From contig JAUNJG010000004.1 in the NCBI GenBank assembly GCA_030533385.1, positions 17,319 through 81,318 of the forward strand: DNA of 64,000 bases, given 5' to 3'. The translations under genes were made by a program, and so were the position numbers. Shown here piece by piece: positions 43,201-50,751 of this stretch; the stretch's first letter is position 1; each line of letters begins with the position of its first letter. Below the pieces are notes generated by a model. It was not told the origin of the DNA, did no database searches, and saw only the letters and a program-made list of their open reading frames with translations. Origin of the DNA: Eubacteriales bacterium (lineage in GTDB: Bacteria > Bacillota > Clostridia > Lachnospirales > Lachnospiraceae).

Positions 43201-44064
43201 ATGGATAAAAAAATAGCATTTATTGCAGATTCCTGTGCAGATCTGCCCGGGGAGACACTAAAAAGAGAGGATGTGTTCGTCCTGCCTGTCACCGTGTCCT
43301 GTGAGGGAAAAGATTACCTGGATGGAAAGGACATCCACGCTGATAGAATTTATGAGCTGCAAAAAAAAGGAGAGCTGCCTTCCACCTCCCTGCCGTCGGG
43401 AGAGCAGGTGGAGACCCTTCTTCAAAGGGTAAAAGATGGGGGCTATGATAAGGCGGTGGTGATCACCATGTCCTCGGCCATCTCCGGCACATGGAATATG
43501 TGCAGACTGCTGTGCGGAGAGTACGTCGGGCTGGACTGTCTGGTGTTTGATTCCGGCATGGCCAGTCTGGCGGAAGGTGCGCTGTTGGTGGAGCTGATAG
43601 ATGAGGTGGATGCGGGTCTGGTAGACTGGGAGGGGATTCCGGAACGCCTAAAAGAACTAAAAGAGAACACCCATCCTTATTTCGGGCTGGATACCCTGGA
43701 ATTTTTACAGAAAAACGGGCGGATAGGAAAGGCGGCGGCGATGGCGGGCAATCTGCTGAATCTGATGCCGATTTTGTCCTTTGATGAAAAAGGGGTCATC
43801 ACTCCGGTGGAGAAAGTAAGAGGAAAGAAGAAGCGCCTGCTTCATCTGAAAAATCATGCCGTCGAGATGGCAAAACAATACGGAAAATGCCGTCTGTATT
43901 TTGTGGACGGCGGATGCACGGAGATGGTGGAGGAACTGAAACAAAGTATTTTAAAAGAACTTGGGGAGGATGTCAAAACGATGACTTCGCCTCTTGGCTG
44001 TGCGCTGGCAGTGCACCTTGGAGAAAATCTGGTGGGCGTCTGCGTGCAGGAGGTAAAAGAGTAA
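43201..44064 (+). CDS. DegV-family fatty-acid-binding protein 2
   Basis: A 287-residue DegV protein. It opens IAFIADSCADLPGETLK and contains PSTSLPSGEQVETLL, VITMSSAISGTWN (lipid carboxylate contact) and LEFLQKNGRIGKAAAMAGNLL, all standard for the family. It differs clearly in sequence from the DegV at 39492, so the two probably bind different acyl chains. It has its own promoter and structured leader and lies just after the pseudokinase gene. Confidence 0.92.
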   Translation: MDKKIAFIADSCADLPGETLKREDVFVLPVTVSCEGKDYLDGKDIHADRIYELQKKGELPSTSLPSGEQVETLLQRVKDGGYDKAVVITMSSAISGTWNMCRLLCGEYVGLDCLVFDSGMASLAEGALLVELIDEVDAGLVDWEGIPERLKELKENTHPYFGLDTLEFLQKNGRIGKAAAMAGNLLNLMPILSFDEKGVITPVEKVRGKKKRLLHLKNHAVEMAKQYGKCRLYFVDGGCTEMVEELKQSILKELGEDVKTMTSPLGCALAVHLGENLVGVCVQEVKE

Positions 44065-44146
44065 GGATTCATGGCAGGATGAAAAGCACTCTGTTGATGG
44101 GGGATAACATTGTCAATGTATTCATGTATTTTAGGAGGAATGTTGT

Positions 44147-44620
44147 ATGGGTAAAACATTAGTTGCGTATTTTAGTGCTACCGGGACTACGGCGAAAGTG
44201 GCAAAGAGACTGGCGGATGTCGTCGGGGCAGATTTGCATGAGATTGAGCCGGAGATACCGTACACTGCGGAAGATTTGAACTGGATGAACAAAAAAAGCC
44301 GAACCGGCGTGGAAATGGAAAATAAATCTTTCCGTCCGGCCATCAGAAACCGGGTAGAAGACATGGCGCAATATGATACGTTGTTTGTCGGCTTTCCTAT
44401 ATGGTGGTATGTGGCACCGACCATTATCAATACCTTTTTGGAGCAGTATGAGTGGAGGGGAACGAAAATTATCCCCTTCGCAACATCGGGAAGCAGTGAG
44501 ATTGAAAAGACCAACAGTGAGTTGGTTGGATCTTGTCCGGGGGCGGATTTGAGAGAAGGCAAACGGTTTAGCGCCGACGTGCGGCCGGAGAAACTGAAAG
44601 CGTGGGCGGACAGTTACTAA
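44147..44620 (+). CDS. Flavodoxin
   Basis: A 157-residue flavodoxin of the Flavodoxin_4 group. The FMN loop is YFSATGTTAKVAKRLAD, the aromatic loop is GFPIWWYVAP, and FATSGSSEIEKTN gives the last flavin contact. It is a cytosolic electron carrier. AGGAGG precedes the ATG. It lies between signalling genes and has no obvious partner enzyme. Confidence 0.9.
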   Translation: MGKTLVAYFSATGTTAKVAKRLADVVGADLHEIEPEIPYTAEDLNWMNKKSRTGVEMENKSFRPAIRNRVEDMAQYDTLFVGFPIWWYVAPTIINTFLEQYEWRGTKIIPFATSGSSEIEKTNSELVGSCPGADLREGKRFSADVRPEKLKAWADSY

Positions 44621-45066
44621 AAGATTCAGGGAAGCCTGAGAGTCATGACGTGATGCCGCAATTGGGGGAGATTTTCTTCGTAAAAAAGTGCAGAAAAAAT
44701 AATTTTTTTAACTTTTTTGTTTTTTGGGTAAAATGTATAATATATTAAGGGGAGAAATATTATATTTGTAAGGTCTGTGATGAAATTGAAAGATTTATTT
44801 CTGTTTATGACAAAAAAATAGGTTAACATTTCGCATAACTCATGGTAAAATGTACAGTAGTATGTATAATTATTGTTGATACTAAAAAAGATTCTGGTTT
44901 TTATATTCGAGAACGTGCGGCGTTCTTGTGACGGCGTACAGGCTGGCACATGCTGACATCATGTCGGTCTGTGCGTCTGCTGTGCGCCGAAGGTTTTAAC
45001 CTCAGATTTTCCACAAAGTGAGAAGAAAGTGACCGGAAGTGTATGCGGAAAAGAAAGGAGAGGTAT
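44621..45066 (+). other. Long leader region of a GGDEF gene
   Basis: About 450 bases without a gene. The first half is very AT-rich and contains TATAAT near 44865. The second half carries the structured element B (44911-44988). Confidence 0.5.
44911..44988 (+). ncRNA. Structured leader element B upstream of a GGDEF gene
   Basis: Hairpin GAACG-tgcgg-CGTTC (44911-44925), then GGCGTACAG (44933-44941) pairing with CTGTGCGCC (44980-44988), enclosing an inner stem CTGAC/GTCGG (about 44953-44967) and GGTCTGTGCGTCTGCTGT (44966-44983). The order of parts matches element A at 28916 while the stems differ in sequence, which hints at conserved structure. Confidence 0.45.
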
Positions 45067-45972
45067 ATGAAATGCGGAGAAAATATTACAAAACATGATT
45101 TGTTATGCTATATCAAAGATTTAAAAATGGTATTTGACAGCGTGCGCATGGTGGATCCTTATGGACTTCAGGTGCTGGGCGATGATTTGAAGGCGAGCAA
45201 TCCCAACAATGCCTGCTATAAAGTGTGGAGCAGGAATTTAAGGTGCAGCAACTGCATCAGCCTGAAAGCACACATAGATTTTCGACGAAAAATTAAATAT
45301 GAATTTGAGGGAGACAATGCTTTTTTTGTCGTTGCCATGCCGTTTCGATTGGTGGATGAAAATAACCGTATCGTCGTGGTGGAGATGATGAACGACGTGT
45401 CCGAGGAGATGCAGGTCAGAACGGTGGGCAGAGAGATCGTTGCCAAGACCATGAACGAGATTGACCACAAGCTTTACATGGATTCCCTCACGAGGACGTT
45501 TAACCGCAGGTACTTTGATGACCATATGTTTATTTACCAGACAAAAAGGGCGCTGTCAAGAAAAATCGGATTTATCGTGTGGGACGTAAGAAAGTTCAAG
45601 GAGATTAACGACACCTATGGACATGCCGGAGGGGACAAAGTGCTGAGAAAGGTGGCGGAGATTATGCTGCTCAACACCCGGGACGATGAGGCCGTGATTC
45701 GGATAGGAGGAGATGAGTTTCTCATTATCGTGCAGGGTTGCTCGGAAGAAGATTTGAGGAGGATGATAGAAAGAATCCGAGAAAAGATTGAAAATATGAA
45801 CATGCCTGAAATGCCGGGACATTGCTTTAAAATCAACGTGGGATATTCCTATACGGATGGTTTTGATATGAGCTGCGAGATGATTCAGGACATGATGCGG
45901 ACTGCGGATAAGCAGATGTATAAAGATAAGGTGGAAAGCTACCGGGATGACCTGGAAGAGGCGGTCGTGTAG
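45067..45972 (+). CDS. Diguanylate cyclase with Cys-containing sensory domain
   Basis: A 301-residue soluble protein. The N-terminal part (about 10-125) resembles a PAS-type sensor and carries a Cys set: NNACYKVWSRNLRCSNCIS, possible ligands for a metal or heme, or a redox switch. The C-terminal GGDEF domain (about 135-295) has DSLTRTFNRRYFDDH, DVRKFKEINDTYGH and intact RIGGDEF, so it should make c-di-GMP. AAAGGAGAGG precedes ATG 45067. A structured leader lies upstream. Confidence 0.9.
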   Translation: MKCGENITKHDLLCYIKDLKMVFDSVRMVDPYGLQVLGDDLKASNPNNACYKVWSRNLRCSNCISLKAHIDFRRKIKYEFEGDNAFFVVAMPFRLVDENNRIVVVEMMNDVSEEMQVRTVGREIVAKTMNEIDHKLYMDSLTRTFNRRYFDDHMFIYQTKRALSRKIGFIVWDVRKFKEINDTYGHAGGDKVLRKVAEIMLLNTRDDEAVIRIGGDEFLIIVQGCSEEDLRRMIERIREKIENMNMPEMPGHCFKINVGYSYTDGFDMSCEMIQDMMRTADKQMYKDKVESYRDDLEEAVV

Positions 45973-46272
45973 CAGCAAAAGATAAAGTCGGTGCATACTT
46001 ACGGTTTCCCATAGAATGATGAGGGCAGGCGCCCCGGGGAAAAGTCGTGAGGAACCGGCTTTTTTTGTTGTGCGGCAATCATGGAAAAAGTCTTGTTTTA
46101 TTTTGTGCAAATATGATATATTCATAATAAAAATATAGGAAAACATTACACTTTTTACTAAAAAATTGTAGAAAATCCCGTGATGTTATGCTATAATTTT
46201 GTTGACAGTGCGATGGAGAAAAAGAAACAGTTTCGCACAAAGACAGGAGAAATATGAAAAAGAAGGAATGGT
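45973..46272 (+). promoter_or_regulatory. Gap with terminator-like end and promoter
   Basis: About 300 bases without a gene. A GC-rich stretch, GCGCCCCGGGG followed by AACCGGC and TTTTTTT near 46030-46070, looks like a terminator. An extended -10 promoter TGCTATAAT (TATAAT at 46192-46197) serves the next gene. Confidence 0.55.
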
Positions 46273-47658
46273 ATGGAAAAAGGAAGAAAGCAAGGAGCCG
46301 GCGGAATTAAAATAAAAAATGTTGCCTGGGCAGGTATGTCAGTTTGCATTGTCTTGATGCTGGTTACTTATCTGGGAATTTCCCGGGTGAAAGATAGCTA
46401 TGAGCATCTGATGGATAGCAGCAGTTGCTGCGTGGAGGGATACCGGTGTGCAGTCAGCCTGGAGCGCTCTTCTGATTATCTGACGGAGGAGGTCAGAATG
46501 TTCGTTTTGACGATGGAAGCGCAGCATATGTGGAATTACTTTGAGGAAGTTGACAGCCAAAACAGAGAAAAGACGGTAAAACGACTGGGAGAAATCTGTG
46601 CGGAGGAAGACGGGGAGGCAGTCAGCCAGCTCAGAGCGGCTCTGGAAGAATCCAAGGAACTGGAAGAAAGAGAAGTACATGCCATGAAGCTTATCTGTAC
46701 CAACCTGGGCATGGAGGAGGAGAGGCTCCCGGCTTCCGTGGCGGAGTGGGAGCTGACGGAAGAAGAGCGGGACATGACGAAAAAGAAGCGGGAGGAAGAA
46801 AGCTACCGTCTCGTCTACGGAAAAGGATATTTGAGCAGCAAACACACCATAAAGAGAAACACGGAGAAAACCCTGATTCTCCTGGCAGACAAGATGGAAA
46901 GCCGCCAGAAGATCAGTGGAGATGACTTAAAAAAGACCCTCGCCGTCCAGAAGATTTATACTTTTCTGATGATGTTGCTGGTATGTATCGTCATCGGTTT
47001 GGTGGGAATTCTCGTCGTCTACCCGGTGACGGAGCATGTCCGTTCCATCGAGGAGAACCAGCCGTGGAAAAATATTGGCGGGTATGAGATTCGCTGCCTG
47101 GCGTCGGTCTATAATCAACTGTATGCAAGAAACAACATGTATCGGGAAGAATTAAAATATAAGGCAGAGCATGATACCCTGACGGGCATTTGTAACAGGG
47201 AAGTATTTCAGGAACGCAAAAATGCACTGATGGGAAAGGATGTGGGCGTTGCGCTCCTTCTGGTGGATATTGATGAGTTCAAACATGTGAATGACTCGAT
47301 GGGACACGATGTGGGAGATGAGGTGCTTCGCCGTGTGGCGCAATCTTTAAAGAAAATGAACATAGAGGAGAGATACTGCGTGGCCCGCATCGGCGGAGAT
47401 GAGTTTGCCCTGATTTTGAGAGGGGTCACGACGGAAGATTTTTCCTGGATTGCGTCGGAGATAGATAGATTGAACGAACAATATAAAGATGGAGATGAAG
47501 TGTTGCCGCCGATTTCCATCAGTGGAGGCATTGCATTCTCGGAGAGTGGATATGTCGACACCCTGTTTCATCAGGCGGACAAGGCGCTGTATTACACGAA
47601 GCATAACGGAAGAAGGGGATGTACGCTCTATGACCCGACGATGGAGACGCAGCAATGA
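46273..47658 (+). CDS. Membrane-anchored diguanylate cyclase
   Basis: A 461-residue protein. TM helix 1 lies at about 17-37 and TM helix 2 at about 228-252; the roughly 190-residue segment between them is outside the cell and mostly charged helix, like a four-helix-bundle sensor. After a short HAMP-like linker comes the GGDEF domain (about 295-455): DTLTGICNREVFQE, DIDEFKHVNDSMGHD and intact RIGGDEF. It should make c-di-GMP in response to an outside signal. It has its own extended -10 promoter. Confidence 0.92.
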   Translation: MEKGRKQGAGGIKIKNVAWAGMSVCIVLMLVTYLGISRVKDSYEHLMDSSSCCVEGYRCAVSLERSSDYLTEEVRMFVLTMEAQHMWNYFEEVDSQNREKTVKRLGEICAEEDGEAVSQLRAALEESKELEEREVHAMKLICTNLGMEEERLPASVAEWELTEEERDMTKKKREEESYRLVYGKGYLSSKHTIKRNTEKTLILLADKMESRQKISGDDLKKTLAVQKIYTFLMMLLVCIVIGLVGILVVYPVTEHVRSIEENQPWKNIGGYEIRCLASVYNQLYARNNMYREELKYKAEHDTLTGICNREVFQERKNALMGKDVGVALLLVDIDEFKHVNDSMGHDVGDEVLRRVAQSLKKMNIEERYCVARIGGDEFALILRGVTTEDFSWIASEIDRLNEQYKDGDEVLPPISISGGIAFSESGYVDTLFHQADKALYYTKHNGRRGCTLYDPTMETQQ

Positions 47659-47972
47659 AAAGTCCGGCGGACGCTCATATATGATGGAGGGAGAGAAAAA
47701 AATAAAATTTTCGTAGAAAAAATGAAAATTTTAAAAAAATAGATAAAATTTCATAGAAAATGTGACCTGGGTCACAGATTTTCAACCATAAGATTTGATA
47801 ATATAATGGCATAATTTGATAAAATATTATCAAGTTAGAAACAGAGAAGACTTGCGAGGTTGATTGATAAAAATTTAACATACCTATGTTTTGAAAATCA
47901 TAAAAAGCCGAAAATTACCGATAGTACAGTTTCGCAGGTTTCAAAAGAGGAAGATGGTTGAAAGGAGACAAA
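47659..47972 (+). promoter_or_regulatory. Control region of the asr-nar operon
   Basis: About 310 AT-rich bases without a gene. They contain a CRP/FNR-type box (47761-47776), a -10 box TATAAT (47802-47807) and the palindrome TTGATAAAATATTATCAA (47816-47833) just past the start point, a possible repressor site. Confidence 0.6.
47761..47776. promoter_or_regulatory. CRP/FNR-type binding site
   Basis: TGTGACCTGGGTCACA has the consensus TGTGA-N6-TCACA with 7-bp perfect arms. Its centre lies about 42-45 bases before the expected start point from TATAAT at 47802, as for class II activators. An anaerobic or nitrosative-stress CRP/FNR regulator probably switches on asrABC here. Confidence 0.75.
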
Positions 47973-48962
47973 ATGGGATACCAGTTACCAAGACAAGATG
48001 CCGATGAGCTGTTTAGCGCATGGGCGAAGAAGTATGACATTTTTGCACCTGTGACGAAAAAGGGAGACGGATGCTTTTCCGATACCGACGTAGTTCGTTA
48101 CGATAAGGTAGAGCGTTTCGATGATATCGAGTGGAGTAAAAAATCAGAATATTCCTTTAAGGAGACTTTGCTCAGAATCAACGAGACGCTTTTTTATTTT
48201 ACAGAAGATACTGCCACCGTTCCTAAAGGGCCGGAAAAGGAGATTCTCATATTTTTGAGAGCCTGCGATTTGCATGCGGTCAAACGTCTTGACCAGATGT
48301 ATTTAAAGAATGGATTTGCAGATTTTTACTATGGCAGGATCCGGGAGAAGGCGAAGTTTATTCTTATGGGTTGTGAGAGTACCTGTCAGACTGGATTTTG
48401 CGTCAGCATGGGAACGAATAAGGCAGACGATTATGACGCTTACATTAAATTGGACAAAAATTACTGTTTCATGGATGTAAAGTGTGAGGATTTGGTGCCG
48501 GAGGGAGCTGAACAGACGGAGGTACATCCGGACTATGTGACGGAGAACAAGGAGAAGGTGACTCTGCCGAAAAATCTGTCCAACGAAAGTTTTTCCAAAG
48601 ATATCTGGAAGGAATACGGAGATCGGTGTATCGGCTGCGGCCGCTGCAACTTTGTCTGCCCGACCTGCACTTGCTTTACCATGCAGGACATTTTTTATAA
48701 AGATAACTCCAAGGTAGGAGAGAGAAGAAGAGTGTGGGCGTCCTGTCAGGTGGACGGTTACACTGACATGGCGGGTGACATCTGCTTCCGAAAGTCTCAG
48801 GGAGAGAGATTCCGCTTTAAGGTGATGCATAAAATATACGACTATGAAAAACGATTCGGATATCCGATGTGCGTAGGCTGCGGCCGCTGCGACGACGTCT
48901 GTCCGGAGTACATTTCCTATTCAAACTGTGTGAATCGACTGGCAAAGGAGGAAGAAGCCTAA
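47973..48962 (+). CDS. asrA: Anaerobic sulfite reductase subunit A
   Basis: A 329-residue AsrA iron-sulfur subunit. Two ferredoxin-type motifs lie near the C-terminus: CIGCGRCNFVCPTCTCF and CVGCGRCDDVCPEY. Further Cys residues (ACDLHAVKR; GCESTCQTGFC) complete the HdrB/AsrA-like pattern. It passes electrons from the flavin subunit AsrB to siroheme in AsrC. A TTG 15 bases earlier lies in the ribosome site; ATG 47973 has AAAGGAG before it. First gene of the operon; its stop overlaps the asrB start (TAATG). Confidence 0.95.
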   Translation: MGYQLPRQDADELFSAWAKKYDIFAPVTKKGDGCFSDTDVVRYDKVERFDDIEWSKKSEYSFKETLLRINETLFYFTEDTATVPKGPEKEILIFLRACDLHAVKRLDQMYLKNGFADFYYGRIREKAKFILMGCESTCQTGFCVSMGTNKADDYDAYIKLDKNYCFMDVKCEDLVPEGAEQTEVHPDYVTENKEKVTLPKNLSNESFSKDIWKEYGDRCIGCGRCNFVCPTCTCFTMQDIFYKDNSKVGERRRVWASCQVDGYTDMAGDICFRKSQGERFRFKVMHKIYDYEKRFGYPMCVGCGRCDDVCPEYISYSNCVNRLAKEEEA

Positions 48963-49753
48963 TGAAGAACGAATACATTCCTCAGTTATCTACCATCCGC
49001 AAGGTGGTGAAACATACCGATATAGAATATACGTTTACTATGGATTATGAGGGCGACGTAAAGCCGGGACAGTTCTTTGAAGTGTCTATCCCTAAGTACG
49101 GAGAGGCGCCGATCTCCGTCAGCGGCATCGGCGAGGGAACGGTTGACTTCACTATCCGCCGGGTGGGAAAGGTAACCAACGAAATTTTTGAGAACTATGT
49201 GGGAGACAGCTTCTTTATCCGGGGGCCTTACGGAAACGGTTTTGATATTGACATCTATAAAAACAAGGAGCTGACTGTCATCGCCGGAGGAACGGGTCTC
49301 TCCCCGGTAAGGGGCGTGGTTGATTATTTTGCCCGTCATATGGACGAGGTGAAGAGCGCTTCTTTGATCGCCGGATTTAAGTCTCCGGATGACGTGCTGT
49401 TCAAGGATGATTTCACATTCTGGAAAGAGAAAATGAACGTGATTCAGACCGTGGACGGGGCGCCGGAAGGCTACGAAGGCCCGGTGGGCATGGTAACCAA
49501 ATATGTGCCGGATTTGAAGTTTGATAACGTTGAGGAGGCCGTCTTCATCTGCGTCGGCCCGCCGGTCATGATCAAGTTTACCGTGATGGAAATTTTAAAA
49601 CTGGGGGTTCCGGAAGAAAATATCTGGGTATCCTATGAGCGTAAGATGTGCTGCGGTCTCGGAAAATGCGGCCACTGCCGTATGGGTTCCACCTACATTT
49701 GTCTGGACGGCCCGGTATTTAACTATGTGGACAGCAAAGAGCTGATGGATTAG
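48962..49753 (+). CDS. asrB: Anaerobic sulfite reductase subunit B
   Basis: A 263-residue flavin/NAD(P)H subunit of the ferredoxin-reductase fold. PISVSGIGEGTVDFTIRRVG is the FAD-binding strand set, IAGGTGLSPVRGVVDYF the nucleotide loop, and CVGPPVMIKFTVMEIL the NAD(P)-pocket end. The C-terminal CCGLGKCGHCRMGSTYIC binds a [2Fe-2S] cluster. It takes electrons from NADH into the complex. Between asrA and asrC with one-base overlap on one side and 11 bases on the other. Confidence 0.95.
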   Translation: MKNEYIPQLSTIRKVVKHTDIEYTFTMDYEGDVKPGQFFEVSIPKYGEAPISVSGIGEGTVDFTIRRVGKVTNEIFENYVGDSFFIRGPYGNGFDIDIYKNKELTVIAGGTGLSPVRGVVDYFARHMDEVKSASLIAGFKSPDDVLFKDDFTFWKEKMNVIQTVDGAPEGYEGPVGMVTKYVPDLKFDNVEEAVFICVGPPVMIKFTVMEILKLGVPEENIWVSYERKMCCGLGKCGHCRMGSTYICLDGPVFNYVDSKELMD

Positions 49754-49764
49754 GAGGTACGAAG

Positions 49765-50739
49765 ATGGGATTGGATATCGATACAAAGAAATTAAAGAAA
49801 AATGCGTTTCGTGTCTCAAAAGTCCGGGGCATCGGCGCATCCAGAATCCGGGTGCCGGGCGGATATCTTAACGCAAAAGTTTTGGGCATGGTGCAGGAGA
49901 TTGCCGAGGAGTACGGCAACGGTTATGTGCATCTGACCACGAGGCAGGGATTTGAGATTGAAGGAATCCGATATGAGGACATGGACGCCATCAACAAGAA
50001 GCTTCAGCCGATTATCGAGATGCTGGAGATCAACCAGAAGGATCCAAATACCGGTTATCCTGCTTCGGGAACGAGAAATATCAGCGCCTGTATCGGAAAC
50101 CAGGTATGTCCTTTTGCCAACTACAATACGGCGGAGCTGGCAAAGAGAATTGAGAAGGCGATCTTCCCGAATGACTTGCATTTTAAAATTGCCCTCACCG
50201 GATGCTCCAACGACTGTGCCAAGGTGCGGATGCACGATTTCGGCATCATCGGCATGACCATTCCTCAGTATGATCCGACCCGCTGCGTGCATTGTCAGGC
50301 GTGCATCAGGGGCTGCAAGACGCTATCCGTCAGTGCCCTGCACTCTGAAAACTACAAGATTGTCCGGGACGAGGACAAGTGCATCGGCTGCGGCGTCTGC
50401 GTCACCAAATGTCCGACGAGAGCCATAACCCGCAGCGAGAAAAAATATTACAAGCTCACCATCATGGGAAGAACAGGAAAGAAAAATCCGAGACTGGGTC
50501 AGGATTTCCTCGTGTGGGCAGATGCGGACAATATCATTAAAATTATTTTAAACACTTATAAATTTGTGGAAAAATATATCTCCCCGGATGCGCCGGCCAG
50601 AAAAGAGCATATCGGTTATATCATCGACAGAGTAGGGTTTGAAGAATATAAAAAATGGGCATTGGACGGCGTGGAACTGATGCCGGAGACCATCATGAAA
50701 TCCAGCGTTTACTGGGGTGGAATTCACTTTAACAGGTAG
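49765..50739 (+). CDS. asrC: Anaerobic sulfite reductase subunit C (siroheme)
   Basis: A 324-residue siroheme catalytic subunit. The siroheme/[4Fe-4S] Cys set is CIGNQVCPFANYN and TGCSNDCAKV, followed by two ferredoxin motifs, CVHCQACIRGCKT and CIGCGVCVTKCPT. It carries out the six-electron reduction of sulfite to sulfide. Siroheme reductases of this type can also take nitrite to ammonia. The next gene, a nitrate-reductase-like molybdoenzyme, starts 12 bases after the stop, so a nitrite-reducing role is worth testing. Confidence 0.95.
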   Translation: MGLDIDTKKLKKNAFRVSKVRGIGASRIRVPGGYLNAKVLGMVQEIAEEYGNGYVHLTTRQGFEIEGIRYEDMDAINKKLQPIIEMLEINQKDPNTGYPASGTRNISACIGNQVCPFANYNTAELAKRIEKAIFPNDLHFKIALTGCSNDCAKVRMHDFGIIGMTIPQYDPTRCVHCQACIRGCKTLSVSALHSENYKIVRDEDKCIGCGVCVTKCPTRAITRSEKKYYKLTIMGRTGKKNPRLGQDFLVWADADNIIKIILNTYKFVEKYISPDAPARKEHIGYIIDRVGFEEYKKWALDGVELMPETIMKSSVYWGGIHFNR

Positions 50740-50751
50740 GAGATGGCGTCT

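Noticed and set aside
44911-44988. A GEMM c-di-GMP riboswitch before the GGDEF gene
   Set aside because: The GCAAACC, GAAA tetraloop and GACGCAAAG parts present at 63900 are absent here.
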